Both the position numbers and the translations under genes were made by a program. DNA of 64,000 nucleotides from Barnesiella intestinihominis YIT 11860. Its GTDB lineage: Bacteria; Bacteroidota; Bacteroidia; Bacteroidales; Barnesiellaceae. Positions 1-10,112 of the stretch are shown piece after piece (positions within the stretch are counted from its first letter, which is position 1; each line of letters starts with the position of its first letter). The notes beneath the pieces were generated by a model. It was not told where the DNA came from. It was given only the letters and a program-made list of their open reading frames with translations, and did no database searches. The stretch lies in contig NZ_JH815204.1 in NCBI RefSeq assembly GCF_000296465.1, positions 743,681-807,680 on the forward strand. Reading direction: 5' to 3'.

Positions 1-812
1 CTATGCGGCGTATCAAGAAGGTTGCCGGACAGATTGCTCAGGCGCTTAACATATCGGGGCCTTTCAATATTCAATTTTTAGCCAAAAACAACGATATCAA
101 GGTCATCGAGTGTAACCTGAGAGCTTCTCGGAGCTTTCCTTTTGTATCGAAAGTATTGAAAATTAATTTTATCGAGTTAGCTACCAAAGTAATGATGGGG
201 CTTCCTGTGGAAAAACCGAATAAAAACGAATTTGATTTAGACTATGTCGGGATTAAAGCATCTCAATTCTCGTTCTCCCGGTTGCAGAAGGCCGACCCCG
301 TATTGGGTGTGGATATGGCTTCGACCGGCGAGGTCGGTTGTATAGGGCTCGATACGAGTGAAGCGGTATTAAAGGCTATGCTTTCGGTCGGATATCAAAT
401 ACCCCAAAAGAATATTTTACTTTCAACGGGAACAACAAAGCAGAAAGCCGATATGCTTGAAGCTGCGCAATTATTGTATCAAAAGGGATATAATTTATTT
501 GCAACAGGAGGGACTCACCAATTCCTTACCGATAACGGCATTCCTGCGGTGAAAGTATACTGGCCTAGTGAAAGTGACCATGAGCCTCAGGCATTAGAAA
601 TGTTGCACAATAAACAAATCGATTTGGTAGTCAATATTCCCAAGAATCTAACTCAAAAAGAGTTGGATAACGGATATAAGATACGCCGAGCCGCCATTGA
701 CTTTAATATCCCGCTTATTACGAATGCCCGGTTGGCATCGGCATTTATTCAGGCATTTTGCAGTTTGAGTATCGATGATATACAAATCAAAAGTTGGGAC
801 GAGTATAAATAG
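1..812 (+). CDS. carB: Carbamoyl-phosphate synthase large subunit, C-terminal part
   Basis: The 5' end lies outside the window; about 269 residues remain of a protein usually near 1070. CarB makes carbamoyl phosphate from ammonia (delivered by CarA), bicarbonate and two ATP, for pyrimidine and arginine synthesis. The visible part starts in the end of the second ATP-grasp domain, with the metal/phosphate-binding stretch IECNLRASRSFPFVSK, and continues into the C-terminal MGS-like allosteric domain (from about PQKNILLSTGTTKQ, then LFATGGTHQFL), where UMP or ornithine-type effectors bind in homologues. The domain order and the GTHQFL motif make the assignment safe. A hairpin terminator follows directly. 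Confidence 0.96.
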   Translation, partial: MRRIKKVAGQIAQALNISGPFNIQFLAKNNDIKVIECNLRASRSFPFVSKVLKINFIELATKVMMGLPVEKPNKNEFDLDYVGIKASQFSFSRLQKADPVLGVDMASTGEVGCIGLDTSEAVLKAMLSVGYQIPQKNILLSTGTTKQKADMLEAAQLLYQKGYNLFATGGTHQFLTDNGIPAVKVYWPSESDHEPQALEMLHNKQIDLVVNIPKNLTQKELDNGYKIRRAAIDFNIPLITNARLASAFIQAFCSLSIDDIQIKSWDEYK

Positions 813-834
813 AAATAAAAGAGTGATGATAGAT

Positions 835-870
835 AAAAATAGGGTGTCCAATAAAGATACCCTATTTTTT
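835..870. terminator. Bidirectional hairpin terminator between carB and the DUF454 gene
   Basis: AAAAATAGGGT pairs with ACCCTATTTTT around a 13-nt loop. Because the stem begins with A and ends with T it has a U-run on both strands and can end transcription of the two convergent genes. Confidence 0.8.
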
Positions 871-1231
871 ATTTACTCAATGTTTTATATGAAAGAATAT
901 GCCAAGTTATGCCTATCGCTAAAACTATAAAAAGAGTTGCTAACCATATATTTCCAGTCATGAAAAATGAACAATACAGCAAAGTCAGCCAAACTAATGA
1001 AACGGAGATAACCTTTACTCGTAGAGGGATAGCTTTGTTTTCCATGAAATTTCGAATGTATGGCCCCAACTGTTTATGATTCAATAGCCACTTATATAGT
1101 CGCGGGGAACCACGAAACCATAAAATACTAGATAACAAAAGAAATGGTGTTGTAGGTAATAAAGGTAGAAAAATCCCCATAACTCCTAAACAGAGAGAGA
1201 TACTTCCTAAAACGATATATATGACTTTCAC
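869..1231 (-). CDS. DUF454 (YbaN-like) small inner-membrane protein
   Basis: A 120-residue hydrophobic protein. The family signature is seen near the start (LGVMGIFLPLLPTTPFLLLS), followed by a polar stretch (RGSPRLYKWLLNHKQLGPYI) and two or three more membrane segments (about residues 70-115). DUF454/YbaN proteins are small inner-membrane proteins of unknown function, so only localisation can be stated. The open frame extends to a TTG at 1246, but the GTG at 1231 gives the family's usual N-terminus (MKVIYIVLG) and is preferred. It sits alone between two terminators, convergent with carB and upstream of the groESL terminator. Confidence 0.85.
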   Translation of the reverse strand: MKVIYIVLGSISLCLGVMGIFLPLLPTTPFLLLSSILWFRGSPRLYKWLLNHKQLGPYIRNFMENKAIPLRVKVISVSLVWLTLLYCSFFMTGNIWLATLFIVLAIGITWHILSYKTLSK

Positions 1232-1271
1232 ATCACAAAAATACAATAAATATCGAATATGCTTTATAAAT

Positions 1272-1313
1272 AATAAGAAAGGGAGTATCTTTTCAGATAT
1301 TCCCTTTCTTATT
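1272..1313. terminator. Terminator downstream of groEL
   Basis: AATAAGAAAGGGA and TCCCTTTCTTATT form a long stem with a second TATCT/AGATA stem at the tip. It lies just past the groEL stop codon on the minus strand and directly upstream of the DUF454 gene. Confidence 0.75.
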
Positions 1314-1334
1314 ATTTGTCAGGAAATCGAGGAA

Positions 1335-2978
<1,644 letters not shown>

Positions 2979-3007
2979 TTACCTAATAAAGTTAAACATT
3001 AAACACA

Positions 3008-3277
3008 TTAAAGAATAGCTAAAATATCGGATTGTTTCATGATCAGATATTTCTCACCATCTAACTCGATTTCGGTACCTGCATATTTGCCATATAAAAC
3101 AGTATCGTCGGGTTTTACCACCATTTCTTCGTCCTTCGTACCATTACCAATGGCGATCACTTTACCTTTGAGGGGTTTTTCCTTTGCCGAATCGGGGATA
3201 ATAATACCACCGATTGTTTTTTCTTCTGCGGGAGCTGGAAGTACCAATACTCTGTCTGCTAATGGTTTAATCTTCAT
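3008..3277 (-). CDS. groES: Co-chaperonin GroES
   Basis: An 89-residue protein forming the heptameric lid of the GroEL chamber. Typical elements are [11 protein letters not shown] at the N-terminus, the mobile loop that contacts GroEL (around [18 protein letters not shown]), and [16 protein letters not shown] at the end. It is first in the operon, with groEL 35 bp downstream. The ATG at 3277 has no clear Shine-Dalgarno sequence, only an A-rich leader, which is common in Bacteroidetes. The leader contains a perfect 16-bp inverted repeat 29 nt upstream of the start. Confidence 0.98.
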   Translation of the reverse strand: MKIKPLADRVLVLPAPAEEKTIGGIIIPDSAKEKPLKGKVIAIGNGTKDEEMVVKPDDTVLYGKYAGTEIELDGEKYLIMKQSDILAIL

Positions 3278-3306
3278 CGTTTTTTATTTTAGTTAATGTT
3301 TCGTTT

Positions 3307-3346
3307 TATATATAATGTTCTCGCTTTCGTGAGAACATTATATATA
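3307..3346 (-). promoter_or_regulatory. Perfect 16-bp inverted repeat in the groES leader; candidate operator or 5' hairpin
   Basis: TATATATAATGTTCTC at 3307-3322 and GAGAACATTATATATA at 3331-3346 are exact reverse complements separated by 8 nt. The arrangement resembles the CIRCE element of HrcA (a 9-bp repeat spaced by 9 nt at the start of groE mRNAs), but the bases are not those of CIRCE. It begins where transcription is predicted to start. A stress-regulator operator and an mRNA 5' stabilising hairpin are both possible. Confidence 0.65.
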
Positions 3347-3350
3347 TATC

Positions 3351-3358
3351 CAAATCTA
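3351..3358 (-). promoter_or_regulatory. Predicted -7 element of the groESL promoter
   Basis: On the minus strand this reads TAGATTTG, matching the Bacteroides -7 consensus TAnnTTTG. The start site would be about 3345, at the edge of the inverted repeat. A -33 TTTG at the right distance is not obvious (TTTTAAG lies near it). Confidence 0.55.
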
Positions 3359-3486
3359 TGCCAAAAGATTTATTTGCTTAAAATCTGACAAAACGTCACC
3401 TGAGAATTGTGGCGTCGAAATAATTACTGACAAAGATTCCTCCTCTTTTCACTTAGAAAGAACAGGTGTCATTGTCGAAAATTTAT

Positions 3487-4596
3487 TCAAGAAGGAATGG
3501 CTATTAATGGAGTGTCGGTGTGAAATAACATTTTGTGAGCGATACTCGGATTGAAAAGACGTGCAAATATATTTCGTTTACGATTGGGAACAACCATAAC
3601 ATCTATGGCCGATTCATGAAAAAGTTTTTCTACGTTATCTAAAAAATTTTCCTCACCGATAATCTTATAATCTATTTCTCTTCCCGGATAATGAGATTGA
3701 CAGTAGTCTCGAATACCAGCTAATTTAATTTCTGTCCATGCATCGCTTTTTTCCGTTAAGTGTAAAAACATTATACCAAACGAATAGTTTTCGAATAAAC
3801 GCATGAACGTGTCCAGAGAGATTAAATCCTGTTGATCGAAATTAGTAAAAAAAGCAATGTTTTTTATTTCGTTCATACAAGTATGAGTAAATCCTTCTGG
3901 GACAGCGAACACCGGGAAATTACCGGAATCTACTACTTCTGCCGTGACACTCCCTATTAGATCGATCTCTTTACGAGTTTTTCCCCTTGAACCCATGACT
4001 ATGAGCGATGGATTCAACTCCTTAGCCATTAAGATTATCGTATCTTCAGGGACACCTTCACACACCCTATAAATGAATGGTGCAAAAGGAAAATCTCCAT
4101 CTGTCATCAATCGCTGCAATTTTTCGCAAAAGTTTGCCATCTCCCGATTGGCCTTTGCGAATAATAGTTTATGTTCTTCACTCTCTTTTAATTCATAGGA
4201 GATTGTCTCTGTCAAGGAGAGTGACCCTGTGGAGAAAGGAGATAAAAAAGTATGTAGTAATACAACTTCTGCTTGATGGGTAGCCGCAAAATCAAAACCT
4301 AATCGACATGCCTGTAAAGAATAATCAGAGAAATCGATAGGTATAAGAATCCTATTTTTCTGTGGTTTGTCAGAAATTTCTGATTTTCCAAACACTGGAT
4401 CGGTTTCTAAAATCTCGAGGGCGTGAGGCAAATCTTTCTCATGAATTCGCACTCGCACCCCCGGAGATATAACTGGTTTTAATAAATTGACATTCTGAAT
4501 TACGACAGCTATTCCTTGACTTTCCAAAACGCCCTTTAAAATAAGAGCCTTTGGATAAGTATGAATCGCCAACGTTATCAACCTGTCTTTTTTCAT
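3487..4596 (-). CDS. DUF2007-type domain plus tandem UspA universal stress protein
   Basis: A 369-residue protein. Residues about 1-65 (LITLAIHTYPKALILKGVLE ... VRIHEKDLPHALEIL) look like a DUF2007 signal-transducing-type domain. A UspA domain follows (NRILIPIDFSDYSLQACRLG to the nucleotide-loop-like VMGSRGKTRKEIDLIGSV), then a second, more divergent UspA-like half ending in VMVVPNRKRN and PLIAIP. UspA proteins are cytosolic stress or energy sensors, often ATP-binding. The open frame reaches 4674, but the ATG at 4596, preceded by AAGGGA, is preferred because the longer form overlaps the upstream HTH gene. The two genes are 16 bp apart and probably cotranscribed. Confidence 0.82.
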   Translation of the reverse strand: MKKDRLITLAIHTYPKALILKGVLESQGIAVVIQNVNLLKPVISPGVRVRIHEKDLPHALEILETDPVFGKSEISDKPQKNRILIPIDFSDYSLQACRLGFDFAATHQAEVVLLHTFLSPFSTGSLSLTETISYELKESEEHKLLFAKANREMANFCEKLQRLMTDGDFPFAPFIYRVCEGVPEDTIILMAKELNPSLIVMGSRGKTRKEIDLIGSVTAEVVDSGNFPVFAVPEGFTHTCMNEIKNIAFFTNFDQQDLISLDTFMRLFENYSFGIMFLHLTEKSDAWTEIKLAGIRDYCQSHYPGREIDYKIIGEENFLDNVEKLFHESAIDVMVVPNRKRNIFARLFNPSIAHKMLFHTDTPLIAIPS

Positions 4597-4612
4597 TGTC
4601 AATTTATCCCTT

Positions 4613-4870
4613 TTATTTTTTATTTTCTTCTTCAAGAATACGAATTGCCATATCGTATATTTGCGTATTATCAAGGACTACGATTCCCCCGTCGGGCCCC
4701 GGTTCTATGTGAAGGCCGCAATTTTTCCCAAATGAATAATTACTGCCTCCGAAATAGTTACGTACGGTCTGTGTGGTAACATTCAACTCATCTGCTATTC
4801 TATGCATTGAACCATCTGGCAAACTGTCTTTGATGCGACGAAGTTCGTTAAATGTGATTGTCTTAGTCAT
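4613..4870 (-). CDS. Small HTH DNA-binding protein
   Basis: An 85-residue protein with a helix-turn-helix-like segment (GSMHRIADELNVTTQTVRNYFGG, about residues 20-42), followed by a short basic/aromatic loop and a conserved-looking tail (GPDGGIVVLDNTQIYDMAIRIL). Proteins of this shape occur in Bacteroidales and are annotated only as DNA-binding; no target is known. The ATG at 4870 is chosen over an upstream TTG at 4927 because the predicted promoter start lies at about 4921. It lies immediately upstream of the UspA gene, and regulation of that gene is possible but not shown. Confidence 0.7.
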   Translation of the reverse strand: MTKTITFNELRRIKDSLPDGSMHRIADELNVTTQTVRNYFGGSNYSFGKNCGLHIEPGPDGGIVVLDNTQIYDMAIRILEEENKK

Positions 4871-4927
4871 AAGGGTAATGTTTTTATGGTTAATTATTTG
4901 GTTAATTGTACTCAATTGAATACGCAA

Positions 4928-4959
4928 TAAATTTATGCTCTATTTTCTTTATATCCAAA
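4928..4959 (-). promoter_or_regulatory. Promoter of the HTH-UspA operon
   Basis: On the minus strand TTTG (4956-4959), 20 nt, then TAAATTTA (4928-4935): a good match to the Bacteroides -33/-7 pattern at ideal spacing. Confidence 0.6.
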
Positions 4960-4985
4960 TTTTGTGAGTAAAATTTTATGAAGCA

Positions 4986-5678
4986 TCAAGAATATGTTGC
5001 AATCAAGGCATAAACAGCTATGCAGAGTACACTTAAATAGATTACTCCCGTCGTTATTCGTATATCGGGATCTTTTATGTATGGCGATTCCCTATTGTTC
5101 AAGAATTTTTTATTTAACAAAAAACTTCGGAATCCATTTAATACAATACAAATTATGACAGCAATAATTGTTCCCGAAATTATCCCCGCTAAGATATCAC
5201 CCGGATAATGAACGCCTAAATATATGCGTGAATAGCAATTTACGATAGCCCAAAGGAGCGATGTGAATGCAAAAAATTTATTCCGAAAAATCATGGATAA
5301 CAGAACCACTGCTCCGAAACTATTCGCAGCATGGCTGGATATGAATCCATAACGTCCGCCTCTATAACCATTTACTATTTGCACAAATTCGGATAATTCA
5401 GGATCACGGGCTGGTCTCAATCTGGCGAAGTAAGGTTTACACAAAGTAGAGGCGAACTGGTCGCAGCATGTAATGGTTATTGCGAGAGCTACACAGACCA
5501 ATAGAGCTTCTTTCCAATTTTTTCTGAATAGGACAAATAGAAGAGATAATATCAAAGGTATCCATGTGTATTTTCCTGTATATACCCACATGAATTTATC
5601 TCCAAACGGGGTATGCATACTATTTAAAAATAGTAATAATTCTTTATCCCATTCTATTAATTGTTGGAGTATCGACAT
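4986..5678 (-). CDS. PAP2-family membrane phosphatase
   Basis: A 230-residue integral membrane protein of the phosphatidic acid phosphatase type 2 family. The three active-site motifs are intact: KPYFARLRP (81-89), SSHAANS (114-120, His116) and SRIYLGVHYPGD (150-161, nucleophile His157). Hydrophobic segments surround them. Family members remove phosphate from lipid substrates such as undecaprenyl pyrophosphate or lipid A; which one cannot be read here. The gene starts 4 bp after the batE stop codon on the same strand, so it is very likely the last gene of the Bat transcript. Confidence 0.92.
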   Translation of the reverse strand: MSILQQLIEWDKELLLFLNSMHTPFGDKFMWVYTGKYTWIPLILSLLFVLFRKNWKEALLVCVALAITITCCDQFASTLCKPYFARLRPARDPELSEFVQIVNGYRGGRYGFISSHAANSFGAVVLLSMIFRNKFFAFTSLLWAIVNCYSRIYLGVHYPGDILAGIISGTIIAVIICIVLNGFRSFLLNKKFLNNRESPYIKDPDIRITTGVIYLSVLCIAVYALIATYS

Positions 5679-5682
5679 AGAA

Positions 5683-6432
5683 TTAGATAATTTCTATTGA
5701 CGAAGAGGGTAACCACCCGCGATTTCCGTCACTTATCTTGACCTCGGACCAGTCTCCCAATTTACTTAATATAGAGACCTTAGTCCCTTCATGTAAAATA
5801 AAGAGGTCTGTTCCACTTTCTGCCGGAGAACTTTTTACCGGAACAGTCGCAGCAAATACGATGGCTTCACTGCGGGCTTTTAACTTACTATTCAATCCCC
5901 ATGCAAACCAATTGGCAAGAACAGCAATCAAGAAAAGTATAATTCCTCCAAAAAAACCGAATTTCTTTGCTTTGACAGATTTGGAGAACAGATATAAATA
6001 CAAACCTCCGATAAACAATAGAAATGAAACTATTCCTATGACAGCCCATGTATTCGATGACAAAAAATTGCGTAATGAATCTATCCATACGGAAAGAAAG
6101 AACTTACCTACCGGATCGATTTTATCAACGATGTGGGTATTGGCCATCTCTAAGTTAAAACGGGCATCTTCATTACCGGGATTCAGTAATAGAGCTCGTT
6201 CGTAATTTAGTATTGCTTTCGCAAACTCATTGTGTTTATAGTAAGCATTGCCTAAATTATAATATAAATCGGACGATACGCCTTGTTCTCTTAATGTCTG
6301 CTCATATAATTCTATTGCCTTAATGTAATCTTCCTGCCCATAAGCTTCATTGGCTTGTGTCAAAGTTGTCTGGCTATATATAGGCGATATTCCTATAACT
6401 ACAAAAAGTAAATAAATATATATCTTTTTCAT
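5683..6432 (-). CDS. batE: Aerotolerance protein BatE (TPR and SH3 domains)
   Basis: A 249-residue protein with a signal peptide (to about residue 20, PIYSQ), two TPR units (about 25-105, DLYYNLGNAYYKHNEFAKAI), two membrane segments (about 130-150 and 158-178) and a C-terminal bacterial SH3-like domain (190-249, ending DGNRGWLPSSSIEII). This is the domain order of Bacteroides BatE. The Bat complex was linked to oxygen tolerance in B. fragilis; its biochemical role remains open. It follows batD by 11 bp and precedes the PAP2 gene by 4 bp. Confidence 0.93.
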   Translation of the reverse strand: MKKIYIYLLFVVIGISPIYSQTTLTQANEAYGQEDYIKAIELYEQTLREQGVSSDLYYNLGNAYYKHNEFAKAILNYERALLLNPGNEDARFNLEMANTHIVDKIDPVGKFFLSVWIDSLRNFLSSNTWAVIGIVSFLLFIGGLYLYLFSKSVKAKKFGFFGGIILFLIAVLANWFAWGLNSKLKARSEAIVFAATVPVKSSPAESGTDLFILHEGTKVSILSKLGDWSEVKISDGNRGWLPSSSIEII

Positions 6433-6443
6433 TTTTCCCTATT

Positions 6444-8243
6444 TTACTTTTTTACTGTATTTTCCATTCTGCTTATAGCATCGAGAGTTTGTGAATATAA
6501 CTCCTCCATAGTTTCATTTGACTGTGCCGGTGCATATTGAGCGAACTCACATCGACTCAGGATATCATTAAACGTAGATATTAGATCTTCTCCTGCCCCA
6601 TATTTTTCCAGCTCAGTTGCAACATTGTCCTTAGTAAGTTCAGAAAGCGGCAGGCTGAGTTTATCGCTCAAATATCCCCATATGGCTTTGAGTACTTCGT
6701 CGTAAAAATGTTCTTTGTCATGATTTTTCAGATATTTCCCTGCAACTTTCAATCGCTTCAATGCGACCTTATTGGCCTTTTTGTTTTTCATCAGAGCGAC
6801 ATTGGCATTCGCTTTTGCTTGTTTGCGATTTATAAGTACAAAAATACAAAAAGCTAATGACGGTAAAATATACCATAACCAATATTTCCAATTATCTACA
6901 TATATCGAAGGAGTCTGCACCAAGTTCATCTTGTTTAATTTAATGTAGTGAATGTCTCGGTTCAGTAATTTTAAATCTTCTTTGTTGGAAAAATTAGAAA
7001 CGGTTTTTCCACCTTCACCAGAAGCACCTTTTTCGACTGTAATCTCGTACTCTTCTGTATGTAAAGTTTTATATTGTTTGGATTTTGTATCGAAATAGGA
7101 GAACTCTACTGCCGGTATTTTGAATTTACCCGCAAAACGAGGAATCGTAGTATATTCTACCGTCCGAGTACCACTAACTCCTCCTGTCGTAGCTTTTACC
7201 GAAACATCTACTTTGGGGTCGTAAGTATCGAAATCGTTGGGTAATTTCAAATCGGGATTTTTCATATATTTCAAATTTCCCGAACCCTTGAATATCAATT
7301 TTAAAGTTATTGCTTCATTTGCTTTCACATGTGTAGAACTAATCGAGCTACTCAATGTAAAATTACCTACTCCTCCCATAAATGAGACCGGTTTACCCGC
7401 TGGTAGAGGCATTACTTCGACAGAAGCAGCATTCGAACTAACAGATCGACTTACCCCTTGTGGAACTCTCATCGGGCCGAACGGTCCATTAACGAGTTGG
7501 TATGTTTCTACTTGAAATTCGAATTTTCCCGGATTTATAGTTATTTTCCCGGTACGTTGAGGGAACAAAAGGCATTGTTTCAAAATCGCCATTTTATAGT
7601 TCACCCCATTGTAATTTTCCAATTCGAACGACGTGTTTTGAGGTAAGTCTATATCTTGTACCACAAATCCTTCGAATGAAGGGAAGCTATAATTCTCTGC
7701 TTGTACACCCGATGCCCGAGTGTATAATTTTATCGTTGCCAGCAATGCTTCTTGTTCATATACTTTTGTCTTCGAAAGTACGGTTCGAATAAATAATTCC
7801 GTATTTCCAGCATCTTCTCCCATTGACTGTCTCGAAGCACCGCCTGCCGAGGACGATGTTTTATCGGGAGGAAGTATCGTTAACTTCCATGTATTGGTAG
7901 AAAAAGTACGCCCATCGGCCGAGATTGTAGCCGGTGCAAAAGTGTAGCTACCTTCTTTTTCCGCTCTCAAAGTAATTACATGTGTTTCTGTTGTTTGTCT
8001 ATCGACATTACCGTTTACAACAGATACACTCGTGCCTGAGCTCGTTCCTTGATATAATACTTTACAGCCAGAAAATTCAGGTAACCTCAAATCTTTACCT
8101 GATGCATTATACAAAGTATATTCCAATTGGAATTGTTGCCCTTGTATCACTTGTCTGGGGCCATCTACTGCAAACCGCACATTATCGGCCCACAGAGTTG
8201 CCATACAGACCAAAGCCCCAAACATTATTAAATATCTTCTCAT
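6444..8243 (-). CDS. batD: Aerotolerance protein BatD
   Basis: A 599-residue protein with a signal peptide (1-19), a long periplasmic region of repeated beta-sandwich-like segments (VRFAVDGPRQVIQGQQFQLE; ELFIRTVLSKTKVYEQE), one transmembrane helix near residue 450-470 (YWLWYILPSLAFCIFVLI), and a cytoplasmic tail with basic residues and helices. The motif EQEALLATIKLYT and overall layout are those of the BatD/oxygen-tolerance family. Position between batC and batE agrees. The usual ATG at 8243 is used. Confidence 0.93.
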   Translation of the reverse strand: MRRYLIMFGALVCMATLWADNVRFAVDGPRQVIQGQQFQLEYTLYNASGKDLRLPEFSGCKVLYQGTSSGTSVSVVNGNVDRQTTETHVITLRAEKEGSYTFAPATISADGRTFSTNTWKLTILPPDKTSSSAGGASRQSMGEDAGNTELFIRTVLSKTKVYEQEALLATIKLYTRASGVQAENYSFPSFEGFVVQDIDLPQNTSFELENYNGVNYKMAILKQCLLFPQRTGKITINPGKFEFQVETYQLVNGPFGPMRVPQGVSRSVSSNAASVEVMPLPAGKPVSFMGGVGNFTLSSSISSTHVKANEAITLKLIFKGSGNLKYMKNPDLKLPNDFDTYDPKVDVSVKATTGGVSGTRTVEYTTIPRFAGKFKIPAVEFSYFDTKSKQYKTLHTEEYEITVEKGASGEGGKTVSNFSNKEDLKLLNRDIHYIKLNKMNLVQTPSIYVDNWKYWLWYILPSLAFCIFVLINRKQAKANANVALMKNKKANKVALKRLKVAGKYLKNHDKEHFYDEVLKAIWGYLSDKLSLPLSELTKDNVATELEKYGAGEDLISTFNDILSRCEFAQYAPAQSNETMEELYSQTLDAISRMENTVKK

Positions 8244-8272
8244 AACTATTTATATAACTATGTTATATGATT

Positions 8273-9064
8273 CTACCATTCTTTATCGGTCTTTCTACGT
8301 TTTTGTTGCTGCATCAGCGCTTTTTGGACTTTTTCTTGTGTATCTCGTTCGTCCTGTTGAATCGCATCGAGAATTTGTTGTGCATTCTCTTTCGACATTT
8401 GAGATTGTTGTGGTTGTTGCTGCTGTGGTTTATTTTGTTCTTGTTGATCTTTATTTTTATCTTGGTTATTTTGATTGTTGTTTTGCTCTTGTTGATCTTG
8501 CTTTTGGTCTTTTTGTTGATCTTTGTTCTTATCTTGCTGGTCTTTGTCGTCGTTTTTATCTTGATTTTGTTGCTCTTGTTGTTGTTTCTTTAACAGCAAT
8601 TGTGCCAGTCTGAGGTTGTAACGCGTCTCGTCGTCCTTCGGATTTCGTCGGAGAGCATTTTTATATTCTTCTATACTTTGAGCATAATTTTTTTCTTGGA
8701 ACGATATGTTTCCAAGATTATGCCAAGCGTGTGCTGCTCGTAAAGAATCGGACGATGCTTGTACGATTTTTCTATATTCGTTGCGAGAATCATTCCATTT
8801 CTGCTGTTTGTAAAGCGCCGCACCTAAATTGTATGTTGCAATTTCCGACGAAGGGTTAGCTTCCAGAGCTTTACGGTATTCGATCTCAGCTTCGGTATAT
8901 TTTTTATCGTTAAATAATCCGTTCCCTTTTCTAATCGTATTGCGTTCGACTTTTTCATCTATTTTATTTTCACCTTGCGCAACAGCCTGTGCATTCTCTT
9001 GTGCGAGCAAACTCATTGTCATGCTCATCAACACAAAATACATTATATATCTGATAGATTTCAT
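8273..9064 (-). CDS. batC: Aerotolerance protein BatC (TPR protein with Q/D/N/K-rich tail)
   Basis: A 263-residue exported protein: signal peptide (MKSIRYIMYFVLMSMTMSLL, then AQ), three TPR-like units (about 40-150, for example AHAWHNLGNISFQEKNYAQS), then a strongly biased segment (about 160-225) made almost only of Gln, Asp, Asn and Lys, and a short basic end. TPRs suggest protein-protein contacts within the Bat complex. The low-complexity tail corresponds to near-repetitive DNA and may vary in length between strains. Located between batB and batD. Confidence 0.9.
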   Translation of the reverse strand: MKSIRYIMYFVLMSMTMSLLAQENAQAVAQGENKIDEKVERNTIRKGNGLFNDKKYTEAEIEYRKALEANPSSEIATYNLGAALYKQQKWNDSRNEYRKIVQASSDSLRAAHAWHNLGNISFQEKNYAQSIEEYKNALRRNPKDDETRYNLRLAQLLLKKQQQEQQNQDKNDDKDQQDKNKDQQKDQKQDQQEQNNNQNNQDKNKDQQEQNKPQQQQPQQSQMSKENAQQILDAIQQDERDTQEKVQKALMQQQKRRKTDKEW

Positions 9065-9076
9065 ATCTCAACATAT

Positions 9077-10099
9077 TTATGAAAAGAAGGTTATCTTTTT
9101 TAACCAACTGTTCTTTCTGTCTACAATAAACACATCTACTATTAATAATAACAATGCTATCCACGCCAGCCCCTGAAATTGTTCATCATATTGCGAATAG
9201 ACCTTACTCTCAATATCGGCTTTTTTCATTTTCTTTACTTCTGAGGTCAAGGCTCTCAATGCACTATTGGTATTATCGGCTCGAACATAAATACCAGTTC
9301 CTGCCTTTGCTATTTCTTGGCCGAGAGACTCGTTCAATTTCGAAATAACTACATTACCATCTCTGTCTTTAATAAAGTTATTTTCACTGTTCCCGGTCGG
9401 GATAGGAACACCTTCCAACGACCCGATACCGATTACATCTACTTTAATATTTTTTTCGGCCGCAGCTTTTGCCATTTGAACAGCATCGTCTTCATGATTT
9501 TCTGCATCGGTTATGACAATGATTGCTTTATCTACCCCTTCATTGGGTGTAAATGAATTCATCGCAGTAGAAATAGCCCGACCAATAGCTGTACCTTGTG
9601 TCGGAACCATATTAGGATTAATGGTATTCAAAAACATTTTAGCCGACACAAAATCCGATGTAATCGGTAACTGAGTATAAGCATCTCCTGCAAAAACAAT
9701 AAGACCTATCTTGTCGTTGTCCAATTCATCTACGAGTTTTGACAACATCATCTTTGCTTTTTCCAATCGATTAGGCGCTATATCCTTCGCCATCATCGAA
9801 TTGGAGACGTCTAGCGCTATCATAATTTCGACGCCTTGTTTCTTTACGGTTTCGAGTTTAGAACCGAACTGGGGCCGCGCCAACATAAATACAATGACAA
9901 TAAACGCCAATTGTTGAATAATAAATTTAATCCACGGTTTATATTTTGAGACATCGGTCATCAAAGGAGCCAGCACCGACGGATTGCCGTACTTGGCCAA
10001 ATTACGTCGAGACCGATAACGCCCATAGATAAACAGTCCCCACAATATAGGAACAATGATCAATAAATATAGGTATTCAGGTTGTGCAAATCGAAACAT
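9077..10099 (-). CDS. batB: Aerotolerance protein BatB (vWA domain)
   Basis: A 340-residue membrane protein with two N-terminal membrane segments (YLYLLIIVPILWGLFIYG; FIIQQLAFIVIVFMLA), a von Willebrand factor A domain with the MIDAS motif DVSNS (in IALDVSNSMMAKD), the later MIDAS threonine (PTQGTAIGRA) and aspartate (IVITDAENHEDD), and a C-terminal membrane helix. The annotated start is the ATG at 10099; the frame also opens at a TTG two codons earlier. Its paralogue batA is immediately upstream. Confidence 0.94.
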   Translation of the reverse strand: MFRFAQPEYLYLLIIVPILWGLFIYGRYRSRRNLAKYGNPSVLAPLMTDVSKYKPWIKFIIQQLAFIVIVFMLARPQFGSKLETVKKQGVEIMIALDVSNSMMAKDIAPNRLEKAKMMLSKLVDELDNDKIGLIVFAGDAYTQLPITSDFVSAKMFLNTINPNMVPTQGTAIGRAISTAMNSFTPNEGVDKAIIVITDAENHEDDAVQMAKAAAEKNIKVDVIGIGSLEGVPIPTGNSENNFIKDRDGNVVISKLNESLGQEIAKAGTGIYVRADNTNSALRALTSEVKKMKKADIESKVYSQYDEQFQGLAWIALLLLIVDVFIVDRKNSWLKKITFFS

Positions 10100-10112
10100 A
10101 ATCAACTTCTGT

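Noticed and set aside
3307-3346. Canonical CIRCE element
   Set aside because: The spacing is similar but the half-site does not match TTAGCACTC; recorded as a CIRCE-like palindrome only.
8390-8590. Tandem repeat element in batC
   Set aside because: The repetitive look comes from a low-complexity Gln/Asp/Lys/Asn protein tail with irregular unit length, not from a DNA repeat element.
8260-8613. Plus-strand hydrophobic open frames opposite batC
   Set aside because: They arise from the complement of the Gln/Asp/Asn/Lys-rich tail, which reads as Leu/Val/Phe codons; not a real membrane protein.
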